Below are positions 1-11,640 of a DNA stretch of 64,000 nucleotides, in pieces. A model generated the notes under the pieces. The model had not been told where the DNA came from and made no database searches. It saw only the letters and a program-made list of their open reading frames with translations. Position numbers and translations under genes: made by a program. How positions within the stretch are numbered: position 1 is the first letter of the stretch; each line of letters opens with the position of its first letter. The stretch comes from Actinomyces sp. oral taxon 171 str. F0337 (GTDB taxonomy: Bacteria > Actinomycetota > Actinomycetes > Actinomycetales > Actinomycetaceae), in contig NZ_CP040005.1 of the NCBI RefSeq assembly GCF_005696555.1, forward strand, positions 1-64,000. Reading direction: 5' to 3'.

Positions 1-1680
1 GTGCCCGACGCCGCCAACACCAAATGGCTCTCAGCACTTGAGGTGCTCTCCAGCTCCGGAGAACTGGGTCAGGGCAAGATGTCCATGATTCGCATGACCC
101 ATCTCATCGACGTCGACGGCACGCTCGTCCTCGTCGTCGGATCAGCCTTCGCCAAGGACATCGTCGAGCAGGCACGTGCTCCCATCAGCGCCGCCATCAG
201 CCAGGTCTGGGGACGCCCCATGCCCATGGAGGTCACAGTCGACACCTCCTCAGAGGTGTCGCGCGCACCCATGTCTCCTGTGGCTCCCGAGCCCGTCAAT
301 CTGGCGACCGTCACCCCCGCGCCGACATCCTCTCCGTCCCCCTCGGTCTCACCCCAGCTGTCGGGGCCCTCCGTCGGGTCGACTCTGTCCGCTGCGCCCG
401 CCGCACCAACGGTGCCCGCTTACGGCGAGCAGATGGCGGAGCCGTCGCCCTACTCGGCGACGACTCCCTCACCGATGCCTCACTCCCAGGCCTCCGCCTC
501 CTCCGCCCCGTCGACGATGTCGGCTCCCCTTCCCACCGGGTCGGGACTTCCCGGCACCTACAGCCCCGGGGGCACCGGCTCCCAGAACTCCACCGGACTG
601 CTGACACCCACGGCGGCCCACGACGTCTCCCAGCTCAATCCGAGATACACCTTCGACACATACGTCACCGGATCCTCCAACCGCTTCGCTCACGCCACGG
701 CACTGGCTGTGGCCGAGGCTCCGGCCCGTGCCTACAACCCCTTGTTCATCTACGGCGGCTCCGGCCTGGGTAAGACGCACCTCCTGCACGCCATCGGCCA
801 TTACGCCCAGACCCTCAACCCGGGAATCCGCGTCAAGTACGTCAACTCCGAGGTCTTCGTCTCCGACTTCATCGCCTGCGTGCGCGACGGCAACCAGGAC
901 GACGGCCGCATGGAGGGCTTCAAGCGCCGCTACCGCGAGGTCGACATCCTCCTGGTCGACGACATCCAGTTCCTCCAGGGCAAGGAGTCGACCCTCGAGG
1001 AGTTCTTCCACACCTTCAACTCCCTGCACTCCTCGGGCAAGCAGGTGGTCCTCACCTCCGACCAGCCCCCCAAGGCCCTCGGTGGGCTCGACGAGCGCCT
1101 CCGCTCCCGCTTCGAGTGGGGCCTTCTTGCCGACGTCCAGCCCCCGGACCTGGAGACCCGTATCGCGATCCTCTCCCGCAAGGGCACGGCCGAGGGCCTC
1201 GACCTGCCCTTCGACGTCCTGGAGTACATCGCCTCGCGCATCACCACCAACATCCGCGAGCTCGAGGGCGCACTCATCCGGGTGACGGCCTTCGCCTCCC
1301 TCAACAAGCAGCCCGTCGACCAGACCCTGGCCGAGATGGTCCTCAAGGACATCATCTCCGACCCCGAGGGCCAGGAGATCACGACCTCCCTCATCATGGC
1401 GCAGACCGCCGACTACTTCGGCATCACCATCGACGACCTGTGCTCGGCCAACCGCTCACGCACCATGGTCTCGGCCCGCCACATCGCCATGTACCTGTGC
1501 CGCGAGCTCACCGACCTCTCCCTGCCCAAGATCGGGCGGGAGTTCGGCGGGCGCGATCACACCACCGTCATGAGCGCGGACAAGAAGATCCGCACCCTCA
1601 TGGCCGAGCGGCGCTCCACCTTCAACCAGGTCACCGAGCTGACCAGCCGCATCAAGCAGGCCGCCCAGTCTCCCGCCTGA
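1..1680 (+). CDS. dnaA: Chromosomal replication initiator protein DnaA
   Basis: DnaA is the AAA+ ATPase that binds DnaA boxes and opens the origin. The product has 559 residues and a GTG start at the first base of the window. An N-terminal domain I is followed by a long Pro/Ser/Thr-rich linker (about residues 90-205), which makes it longer than the E. coli protein, as is usual in actinobacteria. The AAA+ core carries Walker A GGSGLGKT near residue 251 and Walker [10 protein letters not shown] near residue 316. The C-terminal domain IV signature GGRDHTTVM, which contacts the DnaA box, lies near residue 515. The upstream promoter is outside the window. The window start was probably set at dnaA by convention. 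Identification is secure. Confidence 0.98.
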   Translation: MPDAANTKWLSALEVLSSSGELGQGKMSMIRMTHLIDVDGTLVLVVGSAFAKDIVEQARAPISAAISQVWGRPMPMEVTVDTSSEVSRAPMSPVAPEPVNLATVTPAPTSSPSPSVSPQLSGPSVGSTLSAAPAAPTVPAYGEQMAEPSPYSATTPSPMPHSQASASSAPSTMSAPLPTGSGLPGTYSPGGTGSQNSTGLLTPTAAHDVSQLNPRYTFDTYVTGSSNRFAHATALAVAEAPARAYNPLFIYGGSGLGKTHLLHAIGHYAQTLNPGIRVKYVNSEVFVSDFIACVRDGNQDDGRMEGFKRRYREVDILLVDDIQFLQGKESTLEEFFHTFNSLHSSGKQVVLTSDQPPKALGGLDERLRSRFEWGLLADVQPPDLETRIAILSRKGTAEGLDLPFDVLEYIASRITTNIRELEGALIRVTAFASLNKQPVDQTLAEMVLKDIISDPEGQEITTSLIMAQTADYFGITIDDLCSANRSRTMVSARHIAMYLCRELTDLSLPKIGREFGGRDHTTVMSADKKIRTLMAERRSTFNQVTELTSRIKQAAQSPA

Positions 1681-2222
1681 CCCGACGACACACCGTCCCC
1701 GACCGCATCCAACGCAGCTGTGGACGGTGCTGAGGACGGCACGTGGAGGAGCGAGCGTGTCGCTGTGGAGGTACGGCAGTACCACTGTGGAATGACATGC
1801 ATGTCATTCAGTCTCTCCACCGACACCCCTGTCTGCTCACCAGGACCACCCACCTGTCATTCCCCAGCGTCACTGGCGTCATGGCGGCGAAAGATCCTGT
1901 TATCCCCAGCATCCACACGTGCTACTACACCTACAAACCCAAATGACATGAATCGCGAAGCACGATCGGCCAACGAGGTCGGTCCGGACCCCGGGGACCT
2001 GTCATTCAGGGAGGCTCATGGGATGACCATGAGTGATCGCTGGTGACAGGGTGACTCTCACGGACTACCGTCTACACTCTCGACCCAGGACTGCGTTCCC
2101 AGCGACGCGGTTCCGATGATGACTGTCCGCCGGCGACCTGCCGGCACCCACGTTTCCTCTTCGGCTCAGTAGTGCCACAACGCCTACCGACCGACCGAAC
2201 ACGATTGACGGAGGCACCTACT
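1681..2222. other. dnaA-dnaN intergenic region, candidate oriC
   Basis: This 542-base stretch has no convincing gene and sits where oriC lies in most actinobacteria. It has only degenerate DnaA boxes: TTATCCCCA at 1900-1908 (one mismatch), GCATCCACA at 1909-1917 (two), and a reverse CCGTCCACA at 1719-1727 (two). What stands out is the repeated octamer GAATGACA/TGTCATTC at 1790-1797, 1802-1809, 1855-1862 and 2000-2007, plus a near copy AATGACATG at 1942-1950. A role in replication is inferred from position and box content. The dnaN promoter must also lie here. Confidence 0.6.
1790..1809. repeat. Perfect 20-bp palindrome in the dnaA-dnaN gap
   Basis: The sequence GAATGACATGCATGTCATTC reads identically on both strands. 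Each half is the ten-mer GAATGACATG, which recurs at 22457-22466 beside another DnaA-box cluster. Such symmetry suggests a dimeric DNA-binding protein. No regulator I know of is reported for this exact site. Confidence 0.8.
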
Positions 2223-3353
2223 GTGAAGCTCAGGGTTGACCGAGACATCCTCGCCGAAGCCGTCACCTGGACTGCACGATCCGTGCCCGCCCGCCCGCCG
2301 GTGCCCGTCCTGGCCGGGGTGCGACTGGAGGCCAAGGGCTCCAGCCTGGTCCTGGCCTCCTTCGACTACGAGGTCTCGGCCCACTGCGAGGTGGCCGCCG
2401 ACATCGAGGAGGACGGCGTCGTCCTCGTCTCCGGACGGCTCCTGGCCGATATCGCCAAGGCGCTGCCGAACAAGCCCGTCGACCTGGAGGTTGAGGGCAA
2501 CAAGGTCGCCGTCTCCTGCGGATCGGCCCGCTTCTCCCTGGCGGCCATGGCCGCCGACGACTACCCGGCACTTCCGGTCATGCCCACAGTCGCCGGCACG
2601 ATCGATGCCCACGACCTGGCCCGCGCCGTCGGTCAGGTCTCCATCGCCGCCTCCCGTGACGACACCCTGCCCCTGCTCACCAGCGTCCAGATCGAGGTCG
2701 AGGGCAGCTCGCTGGTCCTCATGGCCACCGACCGCTACCGCCTGGCCATGCGGGAGCTGACCTGGTCGCCGTCCAACACCGAGCTGTCCACCACGGCTCT
2801 GCTCAAGGCCCGCACCCTGTCCGACGTCGCCAAGTCCCTGACCTCCTCCGGCGACGTGACCGTGGCCCTCAGCAGCGAGTCGGCGGCCTCCAGCCTCATT
2901 GGCTTCGAGGCCGGGGGCAGACGCACCACCTCCCTGCTCACCGACGGCGACTACCCGCCGGTGCGCCGCCTCTTCCCGGAGTCCACCTCGATCCACGCCA
3001 CCGTGGGCACCGACGAGCTCATGGCGGCCGTGCGCCGCGTCAGCCTCGTCGCCGACCGCTCCACCCCCATTCACATGTCCTTCACCCAGGGCAACCTGGA
3101 GCTGGACGCCGGACAGGGCGACGACGCCCAGGCCACCGAGCAGCTCGTCGCCCACCTCGAGGGCGACGACATCTCCACCGCCTTCAACCCCGGCTACCTC
3201 CTCGACGGCCTGGGCGCCCTCAACCAGCCCTACGTCCGCCTCGACTTCACCCACGCCTCGAAGCCCGCGGTGCTCACCGGCATGGACTCCATCGGGGGCA
3301 CCGAGGACTCCTCCTTCCGCTACCTGCTCATGCCGATCCGCTTCGGAGCCTGA
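2223..3353 (+). CDS. dnaN: DNA polymerase III beta sliding clamp
   Basis: DnaN forms the ring-shaped dimer that tethers the replicative polymerase to DNA. I place the start at GTG 2223, eight bases after GGAGG at 2210-2214. This gives 376 residues beginning MKLRVDRDILAEAV, the normal family length; an upstream in-frame start at 2172 lacks such support. Three repeated clamp domains of about 120 residues are visible, and the C-terminus ends RYLLMPIRFGA, matching the family's conserved MPIR-type end. recF follows after 13 bases, so the two genes are probably cotranscribed. Confidence 0.97.
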   Translation: MKLRVDRDILAEAVTWTARSVPARPPVPVLAGVRLEAKGSSLVLASFDYEVSAHCEVAADIEEDGVVLVSGRLLADIAKALPNKPVDLEVEGNKVAVSCGSARFSLAAMAADDYPALPVMPTVAGTIDAHDLARAVGQVSIAASRDDTLPLLTSVQIEVEGSSLVLMATDRYRLAMRELTWSPSNTELSTTALLKARTLSDVAKSLTSSGDVTVALSSESAASSLIGFEAGGRRTTSLLTDGDYPPVRRLFPESTSIHATVGTDELMAAVRRVSLVADRSTPIHMSFTQGNLELDAGQGDDAQATEQLVAHLEGDDISTAFNPGYLLDGLGALNQPYVRLDFTHASKPAVLTGMDSIGGTEDSSFRYLLMPIRFGA

Positions 3354-3366
3354 GACTCGACGGTGC

Positions 3367-4584
3367 ATGTACGTCTCTGACCTCTCCCTGGACGACTTCC
3401 GCTCCTACCGCAGCCTGGTGCTGTCACTGGAGCCAGGCCCCAGCGCCTTCGTCGGCTCCAACGGACAGGGCAAGACCAACCTGGTCGAGGCCATCGTCTA
3501 CCTGGCGACGCTCTCCTCCCACCGGATCGGCGCGGACACCGCCCTCGTCCGACGGACGGCACCGGGCCAGGCTCAGCCGGCCGGCGCCGTCGTGCGCGCC
3601 CGAGCCGTCCATGGGGAAAGACCCAGCGTCCTGGAGATCGAGATCATCGCCGGTAAGGCGAACCGGGCCCGCCTCAACCGGGGCGGCTGCCGGCCCCGCG
3701 ACCTGCTCGGGGTGCTGCGCGCGGTCGTCTTCGCCCCCGAGGACCTCTCCCTGGTACGGGCCGAGCCCGGGATCCGCCGAGGCTTCCTCGACGACCTGGT
3801 CATCACGCTGCGCCCGGGCCTGGCCGGGGTGCGCGCCGAGCACGACAAGATCCTCGCCCAGCGCGCCAGCCTCCTGAAGTCCGCGCGCGCGGCCCGCTCG
3901 TCGACCGCCTCCATGCTCTCCACCCTGGAGATCTGGGACGCCCAGCTCGCCGCCGCGGCCGCTCGACTCATCGCCGCCCGGGTCGACGTCGTGCGGCGCC
4001 TGCGCCCCTGGGTGGCCTCCGCCTACGAGACCGTCTCCGGGGCCTGCGGGCAGCGTTCCCGCGCCCAGCTCGCCTACCGCTCGAGCCTGCTGACCCACGA
4101 GGGATCCCCGGAACCCGACCCCCACGACGAGTCGGCCTGGCTCGCTGGCGAGGAGACGCTCCTCGATGAGACCGCCCTCGCCACGCGCCTGGAGAGTGCC
4201 ATGGGTGAGCTCCACGCCCGCGAGATCGACCGCGGCGCGAACCTCATCGGGGCGCACCGCGACGACCTCTCCCTGTTCCTCACCGGCCTGCCCGCCCGCG
4301 GATTCGCCTCCCACGGCGAGCAGTGGTCCCTGGCCCTCGCACTGCGCCTGGCCTCCTACGACATGCTGCGCACCGACATCGACGCCTACGGCGGGGACGG
4401 CGAGCCGGTACTCATCCTCGACGACGTCTTCGCCTCCCTCGACGAGCAGCGCCGCCGCGCCCTGGCCCAGATGGTCGCCGGAGCCCAGCAGGTCCTGCTG
4501 ACCGCCGCCGTCGACGAAGACGTCCCCGCCGAGCTCGCCGGCGCCCGGTACCACGTGGCCGACGGGGAGGTCACCCGTGGCTGA
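3367..4584 (+). CDS. recF: DNA replication and repair protein RecF
   Basis: RecF is an SMC-like ATPase that helps load RecA at single-strand gaps. The ATG at 3367 gives 405 residues starting MYVSDLSLDDFRSY, the conserved N-terminus; the longer open frame upstream only overlaps dnaN in another frame. Walker A GSNGQGKTN lies near residue 35, the ABC-type signature region with EQWSLALALRL near residue 320, and Walker B VLILDDVFASLD near residue 345. The gene sits 13 bases after dnaN and its 3' end overlaps the next gene by 8 bases, indicating one operon. Confidence 0.97.
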   Translation: MYVSDLSLDDFRSYRSLVLSLEPGPSAFVGSNGQGKTNLVEAIVYLATLSSHRIGADTALVRRTAPGQAQPAGAVVRARAVHGERPSVLEIEIIAGKANRARLNRGGCRPRDLLGVLRAVVFAPEDLSLVRAEPGIRRGFLDDLVITLRPGLAGVRAEHDKILAQRASLLKSARAARSSTASMLSTLEIWDAQLAAAAARLIAARVDVVRRLRPWVASAYETVSGACGQRSRAQLAYRSSLLTHEGSPEPDPHDESAWLAGEETLLDETALATRLESAMGELHAREIDRGANLIGAHRDDLSLFLTGLPARGFASHGEQWSLALALRLASYDMLRTDIDAYGGDGEPVLILDDVFASLDEQRRRALAQMVAGAQQVLLTAAVDEDVPAELAGARYHVADGEVTRG

Positions 4585-5254
4585 GCCCTCCCCGCCCACC
4601 GGTGACGGCCCGCTTCCCGATGTCCTCGCCCAGCGGGCCCTGACCCGCCAGCGCGCCCAGGCCTGGGAGAAGGGCGACAGCCGCGTCCCGGCCCGCAGGC
4701 CGCGCGGGCCGGCCCGTGGTTCCGGGGGCGAGGACGCGCAGCAGGCGGCGCCCTGGGACCAGCGGCGCGAGCTGGCCCGGGCGCTGGGTCAGAACCCGGA
4801 CGACCCGGCCGATCGCGGCCCCGGACTGGCACGGGGACGCGACCGGCCCGGCCCCACCCCCTTCGACCCCCGCACCGGGCAACGCGAGCTGCGCCGCATG
4901 GTGGCCGACAACGGTTGGGCCGGAAAGCTCGCGGTGGCCGGCGTCGTCGCCCGGTGGCCGACCATCGTGGGCGAGCAGGTCGCCGAGCACTGCACCATCG
5001 AGTCCTTCGACGCCGGACGCATCACCCTGCGCGCCTCGTCGTCGAGCTGGGCCCAGCAGCTCCGACTCCTCCAGCCCACCATCGAGGCCAGGATCGTTGA
5101 GGCCCTGCGCTCAGGGCCCGGGGGTCGCCAGGCCGGAGGGATCAGCACCGGTGACGGGGTGGAGCTGCGGATCCTGGGGCCGGCCGGTCCCTCATGGAAA
5201 CGCCGCGGAGTCGGCCTGCGCGGCACCCGTGGTCCGCGCGATACCTACGGGTAG
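4577..5254 (+). CDS. dciA: DUF721 protein, DciA-like helicase-loading factor
   Basis: The 225-residue product starts with GTG inside the end of recF (8-base overlap), so it is translationally linked to it. Residues 1-100 are charged, Arg/Pro-rich and low in complexity. Residues from about 105 form the DUF721 domain: LRRMVADNGWAGKLAVAGVVARWPTIVG, then VAEHCTIESFDAGRITLRASSSSWAQQLRLL, the typical conserved core. DUF721 proteins beside recF are actinobacterial relatives of DciA, which loads DnaB helicase in bacteria lacking DnaC/DnaI. The family call is firm; the loader function here is inferred from the family and the replication neighbourhood. Confidence 0.85.
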   Translation: MAEPSPPTGDGPLPDVLAQRALTRQRAQAWEKGDSRVPARRPRGPARGSGGEDAQQAAPWDQRRELARALGQNPDDPADRGPGLARGRDRPGPTPFDPRTGQRELRRMVADNGWAGKLAVAGVVARWPTIVGEQVAEHCTIESFDAGRITLRASSSSWAQQLRLLQPTIEARIVEALRSGPGGRQAGGISTGDGVELRILGPAGPSWKRRGVGLRGTRGPRDTYG

Positions 5255-5580
5255 TGGGACCGCGGGTATCATCGTCAACGCGCCGGTCGGGGCCGGCGTC
5301 GTCGGAAAATCACGGGGCGCATGCCGGGCACCGGGCGACGCGGTGATCCGCGTGAGACAGAGGTGACCACGGGCACGCTCCCAGCTGCTCACGGTGCCGC
5401 GGTTCACGGGCCTATCTACGCTAGAATGCGGTGAAACCGCCCAAGGTGCGCCCAGGACCGTCCTGATGTACCCACCTACGTGTGCGCACGATCCTCCTCA
5501 GGATCGTCGTGTGAAGGGGCCGGACGGAGACATCGGACCACTGAGGTCCCGATGCGCACAGATTGAGGAGCAACTGACAC
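5255..5580 (+). promoter_or_regulatory. gyrB leader and probable promoter region
   Basis: This 326-base gap before gyrB holds no convincing gene. A -10-like TAGAAT lies at 5422-5427; I see no good -35 partner at the right distance. A Shine-Dalgarno GAGGAG lies about ten bases before the gyrB GTG. If the promoter is right the leader is about 150 bases long, leaving room for supercoiling-dependent or attenuation control, but no specific structure was identified. Confidence 0.4.
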
Positions 5581-7608
<2,028 letters not shown>

Positions 7609-7676
7609 GCAGCAACGAGCGACACGTGAACCGCCGGCCCGCCGTCGGCGACATCCTCTGAACACGAAGGAATCCT

Positions 7677-10358
7677 GTGAGCGACGAAGTTGAAGAGATC
7701 ATCGGCGACGAGGGAGCGACGAGCATAGCCGTCCCCGAGCGCATCCAGCCGGTCGACCTCCAGATGGAGATGCAGCGCTCCTACCTCGACTACGCGATGA
7801 GCGTCATCGTGGGCCGGGCCCTGCCCGACGTGCGCGACGGGCTCAAGCCTGTCCACCGCCGCGTCCTGTACGCCATGTACGACGGCGGCTACCGCCCCAC
7901 CGCCTCCTTCTCCAAGTCCTCCCGCGTCGTCGGCGACGTCATGGGGACTTACCACCCCCACGGCGACAGCGCCATCTACGACGCGCTGGCCCGCCTGGTC
8001 CAGTGGTGGTCGCTGCGCTACCCGCTGGTGGCCGGCCAGGGGAACTTCGGCACGCCCGGCAACCTGGGGCCCGCCGCCCCCCGGTACACCGAGTGCAAGA
8101 TGGCGCCCCTGGCCATGGAGATGCTCCGGGACATCGACGAGGACAGCGTCGACTTCCAGGACAACTACGACGGACGCAACCAGGAGCCGGTCATCCTGCC
8201 GTCCCGGTTCCCCAACCTCCTGGTCAACGGCTCCGAGGGCATCGCCGTCGGCATGGCCACCCGCATCCCGCCGCACAACCTGCGCGAGGTCGCCCGCGGA
8301 GCCCAGTGGTACCTCGAGCACCCCGACGCCTCGCGCGAGGAGCTGCTCGACGCCCTCATCGAACGGATCCCCGGACCCGACTTCCCCACCGGCGCCACCA
8401 TTCTGGGACGGCGGGGCATCGAGGACGCCTACCGCACCGGCCGCGGTTCCATCACCCAGCGGGCCGTGGTCAACGTCGAGGAGATCCAGGGGCGCCAGTG
8501 CCTCGTCGTCACTGAGCTGCCCTACCAGGTCAACCCCGACAACCTGGCCGACAAGATCGCCCAGCTCGTGCGCGACGGCCAGGTCACCGGCATCGCCGAC
8601 ATCCGTGACGAGACCTCCGGGCGCACCGGCCAGCGACTGGTCATCGTCCTCAAGCGCGACGCCGTCGCCAAGGTGGTCCTCAACAACCTCTACAAGCGCA
8701 CCCAGCTCCAGGACAACTTCCCGGCCAACATGCTCGCCCTGGTCGACGGGGTGCCGCGCACCCTGAGCCTGGACGGGTTCGTGCGCCACTGGGTGAGCCA
8801 CCAGATCGACGTCATCGTGCGCCGCTCCCGCTTCCGCCTGCGCAAGGCCGAGGAGCGCCTCCACATCCTCGAGGGCCTGCTCAAGGCGATCGACGCCCTC
8901 GACGCCGTCATCGCCCTCATCCGGCGCTCGCCCACCACCGAGGAGGCCCGCACCGGCCTCATGGGCCTGCTGGACGTCGACGAGGCCCAGGCCGAGGCCA
9001 TCCTCTCCCTCCAGCTGCGCCGTCTGGCCGCCCTGGAGCGCCTCAAGATCCAGGAGGAGTCCGACGAGCTGCGCGCCCGCGTCAAGGACCTGCGCGAGAT
9101 CATCGCCTCCCCGGAGCGCCAGCGGGGCATCGTCTCCGACGAACTGGCCGAGATCGTCGAGAAGTACGGGGACGAGCGCCGCACCCGGATCGTGCCCTTC
9201 GACGGCGAGATGAGCATGGAGGACCTCATCCCCGAGGAGGACGTGGTCGTCACCATCACCCGATCCGGCTACGCCAAGCGCACCCGCACCGACTCCTACC
9301 GCTCCCAGCACCGCGGCGGCAAGGGCATCCGCGGGGCCACGCTGCGCGAGGACGACGTCGTCGACCACTTCTTCGTCACCACGACGCACCGCTGGCTGCT
9401 GTTCTTCACCAACTACGGTCGCGTCTACCGCGCCAAGGGCTACGAGCTGCCCGAGGGCGGGCGCGACTCCAAGGGCCAGCACGTGGCCAACCTCCTGGCC
9501 TTCCAGCCCGGCGAGGAGATCGCCCAGGTCATGGAGCTCCGGGACTACGACCAGGCCGACTTCCTGGTCCTGGCCACCCGCCGCGGCCTGGTGAAGAAGA
9601 CCCGCCTGAGCGAGTACAACTCCAACCGCTCCGGCGGCGTCATCGCCATCAACCTGCGCCAGGACGAGGACGGCAACTACGACGAGCTCGTCTCCGCCCG
9701 GCTCCTGAGCACCGGGCAGGACCTCCTGCTGGTCTCCCACGCCGGCCAGTCCCTGCGATTCCACGCCGACGACGACACCCTGCGGCCCACGGGCCGGGCC
9801 ACCAGCGGCGTCACCGGCATGCGCTTCCGCGAGGGCGACTACCTGCTGGCCATGGACGTCGTTGACCCCTCCTGGCAGGACGCCGACCTGTTCGTCGTCA
9901 CCGAGGGCGGCTACGCCAAGCGCACCAACGTCGTCGACTACCCCGTCAAGGGCCGCGGCGGCCTGGGCGTCAAGGTCGCCAACCTCGTCGAGGCGCGAGG
10001 CAACCTCGTGGGCGCCCTGGTGACCGACTCCGGCGACGAGGTCCTGTGCATCATGGCCTCGGGCAAGGTGGTCCGCTCCGCCGTCGTCGAGGTCTCTCGC
10101 ACCGGGCGAACCACACAGGGCGTGACTTTCGCCAAGCCCGACGCCGGAGACCGCATCATCGCGGTGGCCCGCAACACCGAACGGGACATGGAGGAGGCGG
10201 TCGATGCCGCCGATAGCGCCCCGAGTGCCGAGTCGGCGGACTCCGCCGACCAGGCCCGGGCCGATGTGCCCCCAGAAGGTGACACTGGCGACTCTCCTGC
10301 GGACTCAGCGGCGGACACGGTAGCGTTGGAAGACAACGAGAGTGAGGTCGAAGCATGA
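7677..10358 (+). CDS. gyrA: DNA gyrase subunit A
   Basis: GyrA carries the breakage-reunion active site and the C-terminal DNA-wrapping beta-pinwheel. The 893-residue product has a GTG start eight bases after GAAGGAA. The quinolone-resistance-determining region reads [15 protein letters not shown] near residue 100 and keeps the Ser and Asp associated with susceptibility. The catalytic tyrosine is in [10 protein letters not shown]-terminal repeats such as GYAKRT recur, and an Ala/Asp/Ser-rich acidic tail of about 60 residues ends the protein. The stop overlaps the next start as ATGA, so the following gene is translationally coupled. Confidence 0.98.
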   Translation: MSDEVEEIIGDEGATSIAVPERIQPVDLQMEMQRSYLDYAMSVIVGRALPDVRDGLKPVHRRVLYAMYDGGYRPTASFSKSSRVVGDVMGTYHPHGDSAIYDALARLVQWWSLRYPLVAGQGNFGTPGNLGPAAPRYTECKMAPLAMEMLRDIDEDSVDFQDNYDGRNQEPVILPSRFPNLLVNGSEGIAVGMATRIPPHNLREVARGAQWYLEHPDASREELLDALIERIPGPDFPTGATILGRRGIEDAYRTGRGSITQRAVVNVEEIQGRQCLVVTELPYQVNPDNLADKIAQLVRDGQVTGIADIRDETSGRTGQRLVIVLKRDAVAKVVLNNLYKRTQLQDNFPANMLALVDGVPRTLSLDGFVRHWVSHQIDVIVRRSRFRLRKAEERLHILEGLLKAIDALDAVIALIRRSPTTEEARTGLMGLLDVDEAQAEAILSLQLRRLAALERLKIQEESDELRARVKDLREIIASPERQRGIVSDELAEIVEKYGDERRTRIVPFDGEMSMEDLIPEEDVVVTITRSGYAKRTRTDSYRSQHRGGKGIRGATLREDDVVDHFFVTTTHRWLLFFTNYGRVYRAKGYELPEGGRDSKGQHVANLLAFQPGEEIAQVMELRDYDQADFLVLATRRGLVKKTRLSEYNSNRSGGVIAINLRQDEDGNYDELVSARLLSTGQDLLLVSHAGQSLRFHADDDTLRPTGRATSGVTGMRFREGDYLLAMDVVDPSWQDADLFVVTEGGYAKRTNVVDYPVKGRGGLGVKVANLVEARGNLVGALVTDSGDEVLCIMASGKVVRSAVVEVSRTGRTTQGVTFAKPDAGDRIIAVARNTERDMEEAVDAADSAPSAESADSADQARADVPPEGDTGDSPADSAADTVALEDNESEVEA

Positions 10359-10849
10359 GCCAGCCGGTTTCCATGTCCCCTGACGGTGGGTCCACAGGTG
10401 CCGCATCCATTGTGGGTGGTGCGGATGCCTCCGGCAGCGCGTCGGGCGGCAAGAGCAAGAAGAGCAAGAAGACCATTGCCGGGCCGCGCCGCGTGCGTCT
10501 GGCCCTGACCCGGGTCGACCCCTGGTCGGTGATGAAGGCGAGCTTCCTGCTCAGCTTCGCCGCGGGCATCATGCTCATCGTCGCCACGGCGGTCGTGTGG
10601 TTCATGCTCGATGCCATGCACGTCTTCTCCACCATCGAGGAGCTCGTCAAGACGGTTGCCGGTGAGCGCTCCAACACCTTCTCCGCGATCGTGGCCTACC
10701 TCGAGCTGCCACGAGCCCTGGCCGTCTCCACGATTATCGCCGTGGTGGATATCGTGCTGATGACCGCCCTGACCACTCTGGGTGCCTTTCTCTACAACAT
10801 CACCGCCACCCTCGTCGGTGGGATCCATCTCACGCTTGCGGATGAGTGA
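10355..10849 (+). CDS. DUF3566 membrane protein following gyrA
   Basis: This 164-residue protein begins four bases before the gyrA stop. Residues 1-45 are a Ser/Gly/Lys-rich cytosolic tail. The DUF3566 core starts near [27 protein letters not shown]. Two membrane helices are visible: about residues 58-82 and 125-152, the latter [25 protein letters not shown]3566 proteins sit next to gyrA across actinobacteria and have no established biochemical function; some link them to cell-wall or division processes. The family call rests on sequence and position. Confidence 0.85.
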   Translation: MSQPVSMSPDGGSTGAASIVGGADASGSASGGKSKKSKKTIAGPRRVRLALTRVDPWSVMKASFLLSFAAGIMLIVATAVVWFMLDAMHVFSTIEELVKTVAGERSNTFSAIVAYLELPRALAVSTIIAVVDIVLMTALTTLGAFLYNITATLVGGIHLTLADE

Positions 10850-10855
10850 TCGGAT

Positions 10856-10885
10856 TTGGTCTGTCATGGCCGGGTAGGTTAATCT
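10856..10885 (+). promoter_or_regulatory. Promoter of tRNA-Ile
   Basis: A -35 TTGGTC at 10856-10861 and a -10 TAATCT at 10880-10885 are separated by 18 bases. The -10 ends 13 bases before the tRNA 5' end, as expected for a housekeeping sigma promoter with a short processed leader. Confidence 0.55.
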
Positions 10886-10898
10886 TCTCCGGTCGCAA

Positions 10899-10972
10899 GG
10901 GCCTATAGCTCAGTTGGTTAGAGCGCATCCCTGATAAGGATGAGGTCGCTGGTTCGAGTCCAGCTAGGCCCA
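10899..10972 (+). tRNA. tRNA-Ile (GAT anticodon)
   Basis: A complete 74-base cloverleaf: acceptor GGGCCTA pairs with TAGGCCC, a D-arm AGCTCAGTTGGTTAGAGC follows, the anticodon GAT lies at 10933-10935 in loop CTGATAA, and the T-arm contains GGTTCGAGTCC. The discriminator is A at 10972. The following bases are CCG, so the terminal CCA is not fully encoded. It lies 50 bases downstream of the DUF3566 gene, the usual actinobacterial arrangement. Confidence 0.97.
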
Positions 10973-11002
10973 CCGTCCGCGGTGAGACGATGAGGAGGTT
11001 TC

Positions 11003-11137
11003 ATGAGGAACCGTGCAGTCGTATCAGCCGCGGTCTTTTCGTTCCTGGCCGCTGCGGGTTATGCCGCGTGGCTCAGGTTCGAGGCGGCCCGCATGGAACG
11101 GGCCGCGTGGGCCGAGGTCACCGACCCCGTCGACTAG
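11003..11137 (+). CDS. DLW-39 family small protein between two tRNAs
   Basis: This 44-residue ORF starts at ATG 11003, four bases after a strong AGGAGG at 10993-10998, and fits exactly between tRNA-Ile and tRNA-Ala. The product begins MRNRAVVSAAVFSFLAAAGY, a single probable membrane helix or uncleaved signal anchor, then a charged stretch ending AAWAEVTDPVD. The end resembles the DLWAEATDPV-type tail that defines the actinobacterial DLW-39 family at this same locus. Its function is unknown. The strong ribosome site and conserved position argue it is a real gene. Confidence 0.75.
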   Translation: MRNRAVVSAAVFSFLAAAGYAAWLRFEAARMERAAWAEVTDPVD

Positions 11138-11169
11138 CAGCCGACGGGCCTGGTGATCACCCTCCCCGA

Positions 11170-11245
11170 GGGGCCATGGCGCAATTGGTAGCGCACCTGC
11201 TTTGCAAGCAGGGGGTTACGGGTTCGAGTCCCGTTGGCTCCACCA
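11170..11245 (+). tRNA. tRNA-Ala (TGC anticodon)
   Basis: Acceptor GGGGCCA pairs with TGGCTCC (one G-T wobble). The anticodon arm CCTGC-TTTGCAA-GCAGG carries TGC at 11203-11205, and the T-arm holds GGTTCGAGTCC. The discriminator A at 11242 is followed by an encoded CCA at 11243-11245, unlike the neighbouring tRNA-Ile. Confidence 0.97.
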
Positions 11246-11279
11246 CCGATTTCTCATACTCCTCTCCCCGAGATGGTCC

Positions 11280-11609
11280 ATGATGGTGGCCCATCTCGGG
11301 GATTATTTCTGGGGACGCTCGCCCTTCTACCAGGTCACGCTCCACGGCTACGGCATGCACACCTTCAGCCACCTGGCCACGACGGTCCTCGCTCGGCGCT
11401 ACACCCCGGGAGTGGCGACGGCGCTACCGGTCGTCCTGCCCTTCTGGATCTTTGCAAAACGGACGCTGCGGGCCCACGGGATCGAGGTGCGCCCTCACCG
11501 ATGGGTGATCCCCGCCTTCCCGGTCGTCACCGGTGCAATGCCGGGCAGCGCATACCTGGTGACGACGTGGCGGTCGGGAGGACATCACCGAAAAGGAAAG
11601 CAACCTTGA
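11280..11609 (+). pseudogene. Probable HXXEE-like fragment after tRNA-Ala
   Basis: The frame gives 109 residues from ATG 11280, with no clear ribosome site. The segment MHTFSHLATTVLARRYTPGVATALPVVLPFWIFAKRTL resembles the C-terminal half of small HXXEE-domain membrane proteins, in which a His-rich helix precedes a hydrophobic helix after the phrase RRYTPG. The family's N-terminal part, including the HxxEE signature, is missing. I therefore read it as a decayed remnant inserted next to a tRNA, though a short working gene cannot be excluded. Its stop overlaps the -35 of the next promoter. Confidence 0.35.
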
Positions 11610-11634
11610 CTGAATGACAAGGTCGCTTTATATT
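11606..11634 (+). promoter_or_regulatory. Near-consensus promoter, probably giving a leaderless mRNA
   Basis: The -35 TTGACT (11606-11611) and -10 TATATT (11629-11634) are separated by 17 bases, the best sigma-70-type match noted in the window. Seven bases beyond the -10 is ATG 11641, so transcription should begin at or next to the start codon. The spacer contains GAATGACA (11612-11619), the octamer enriched near dnaA-dnaN, placed where a repressor could block RNA polymerase. Confidence 0.7.
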
Positions 11635-11640
11635 CATGTC

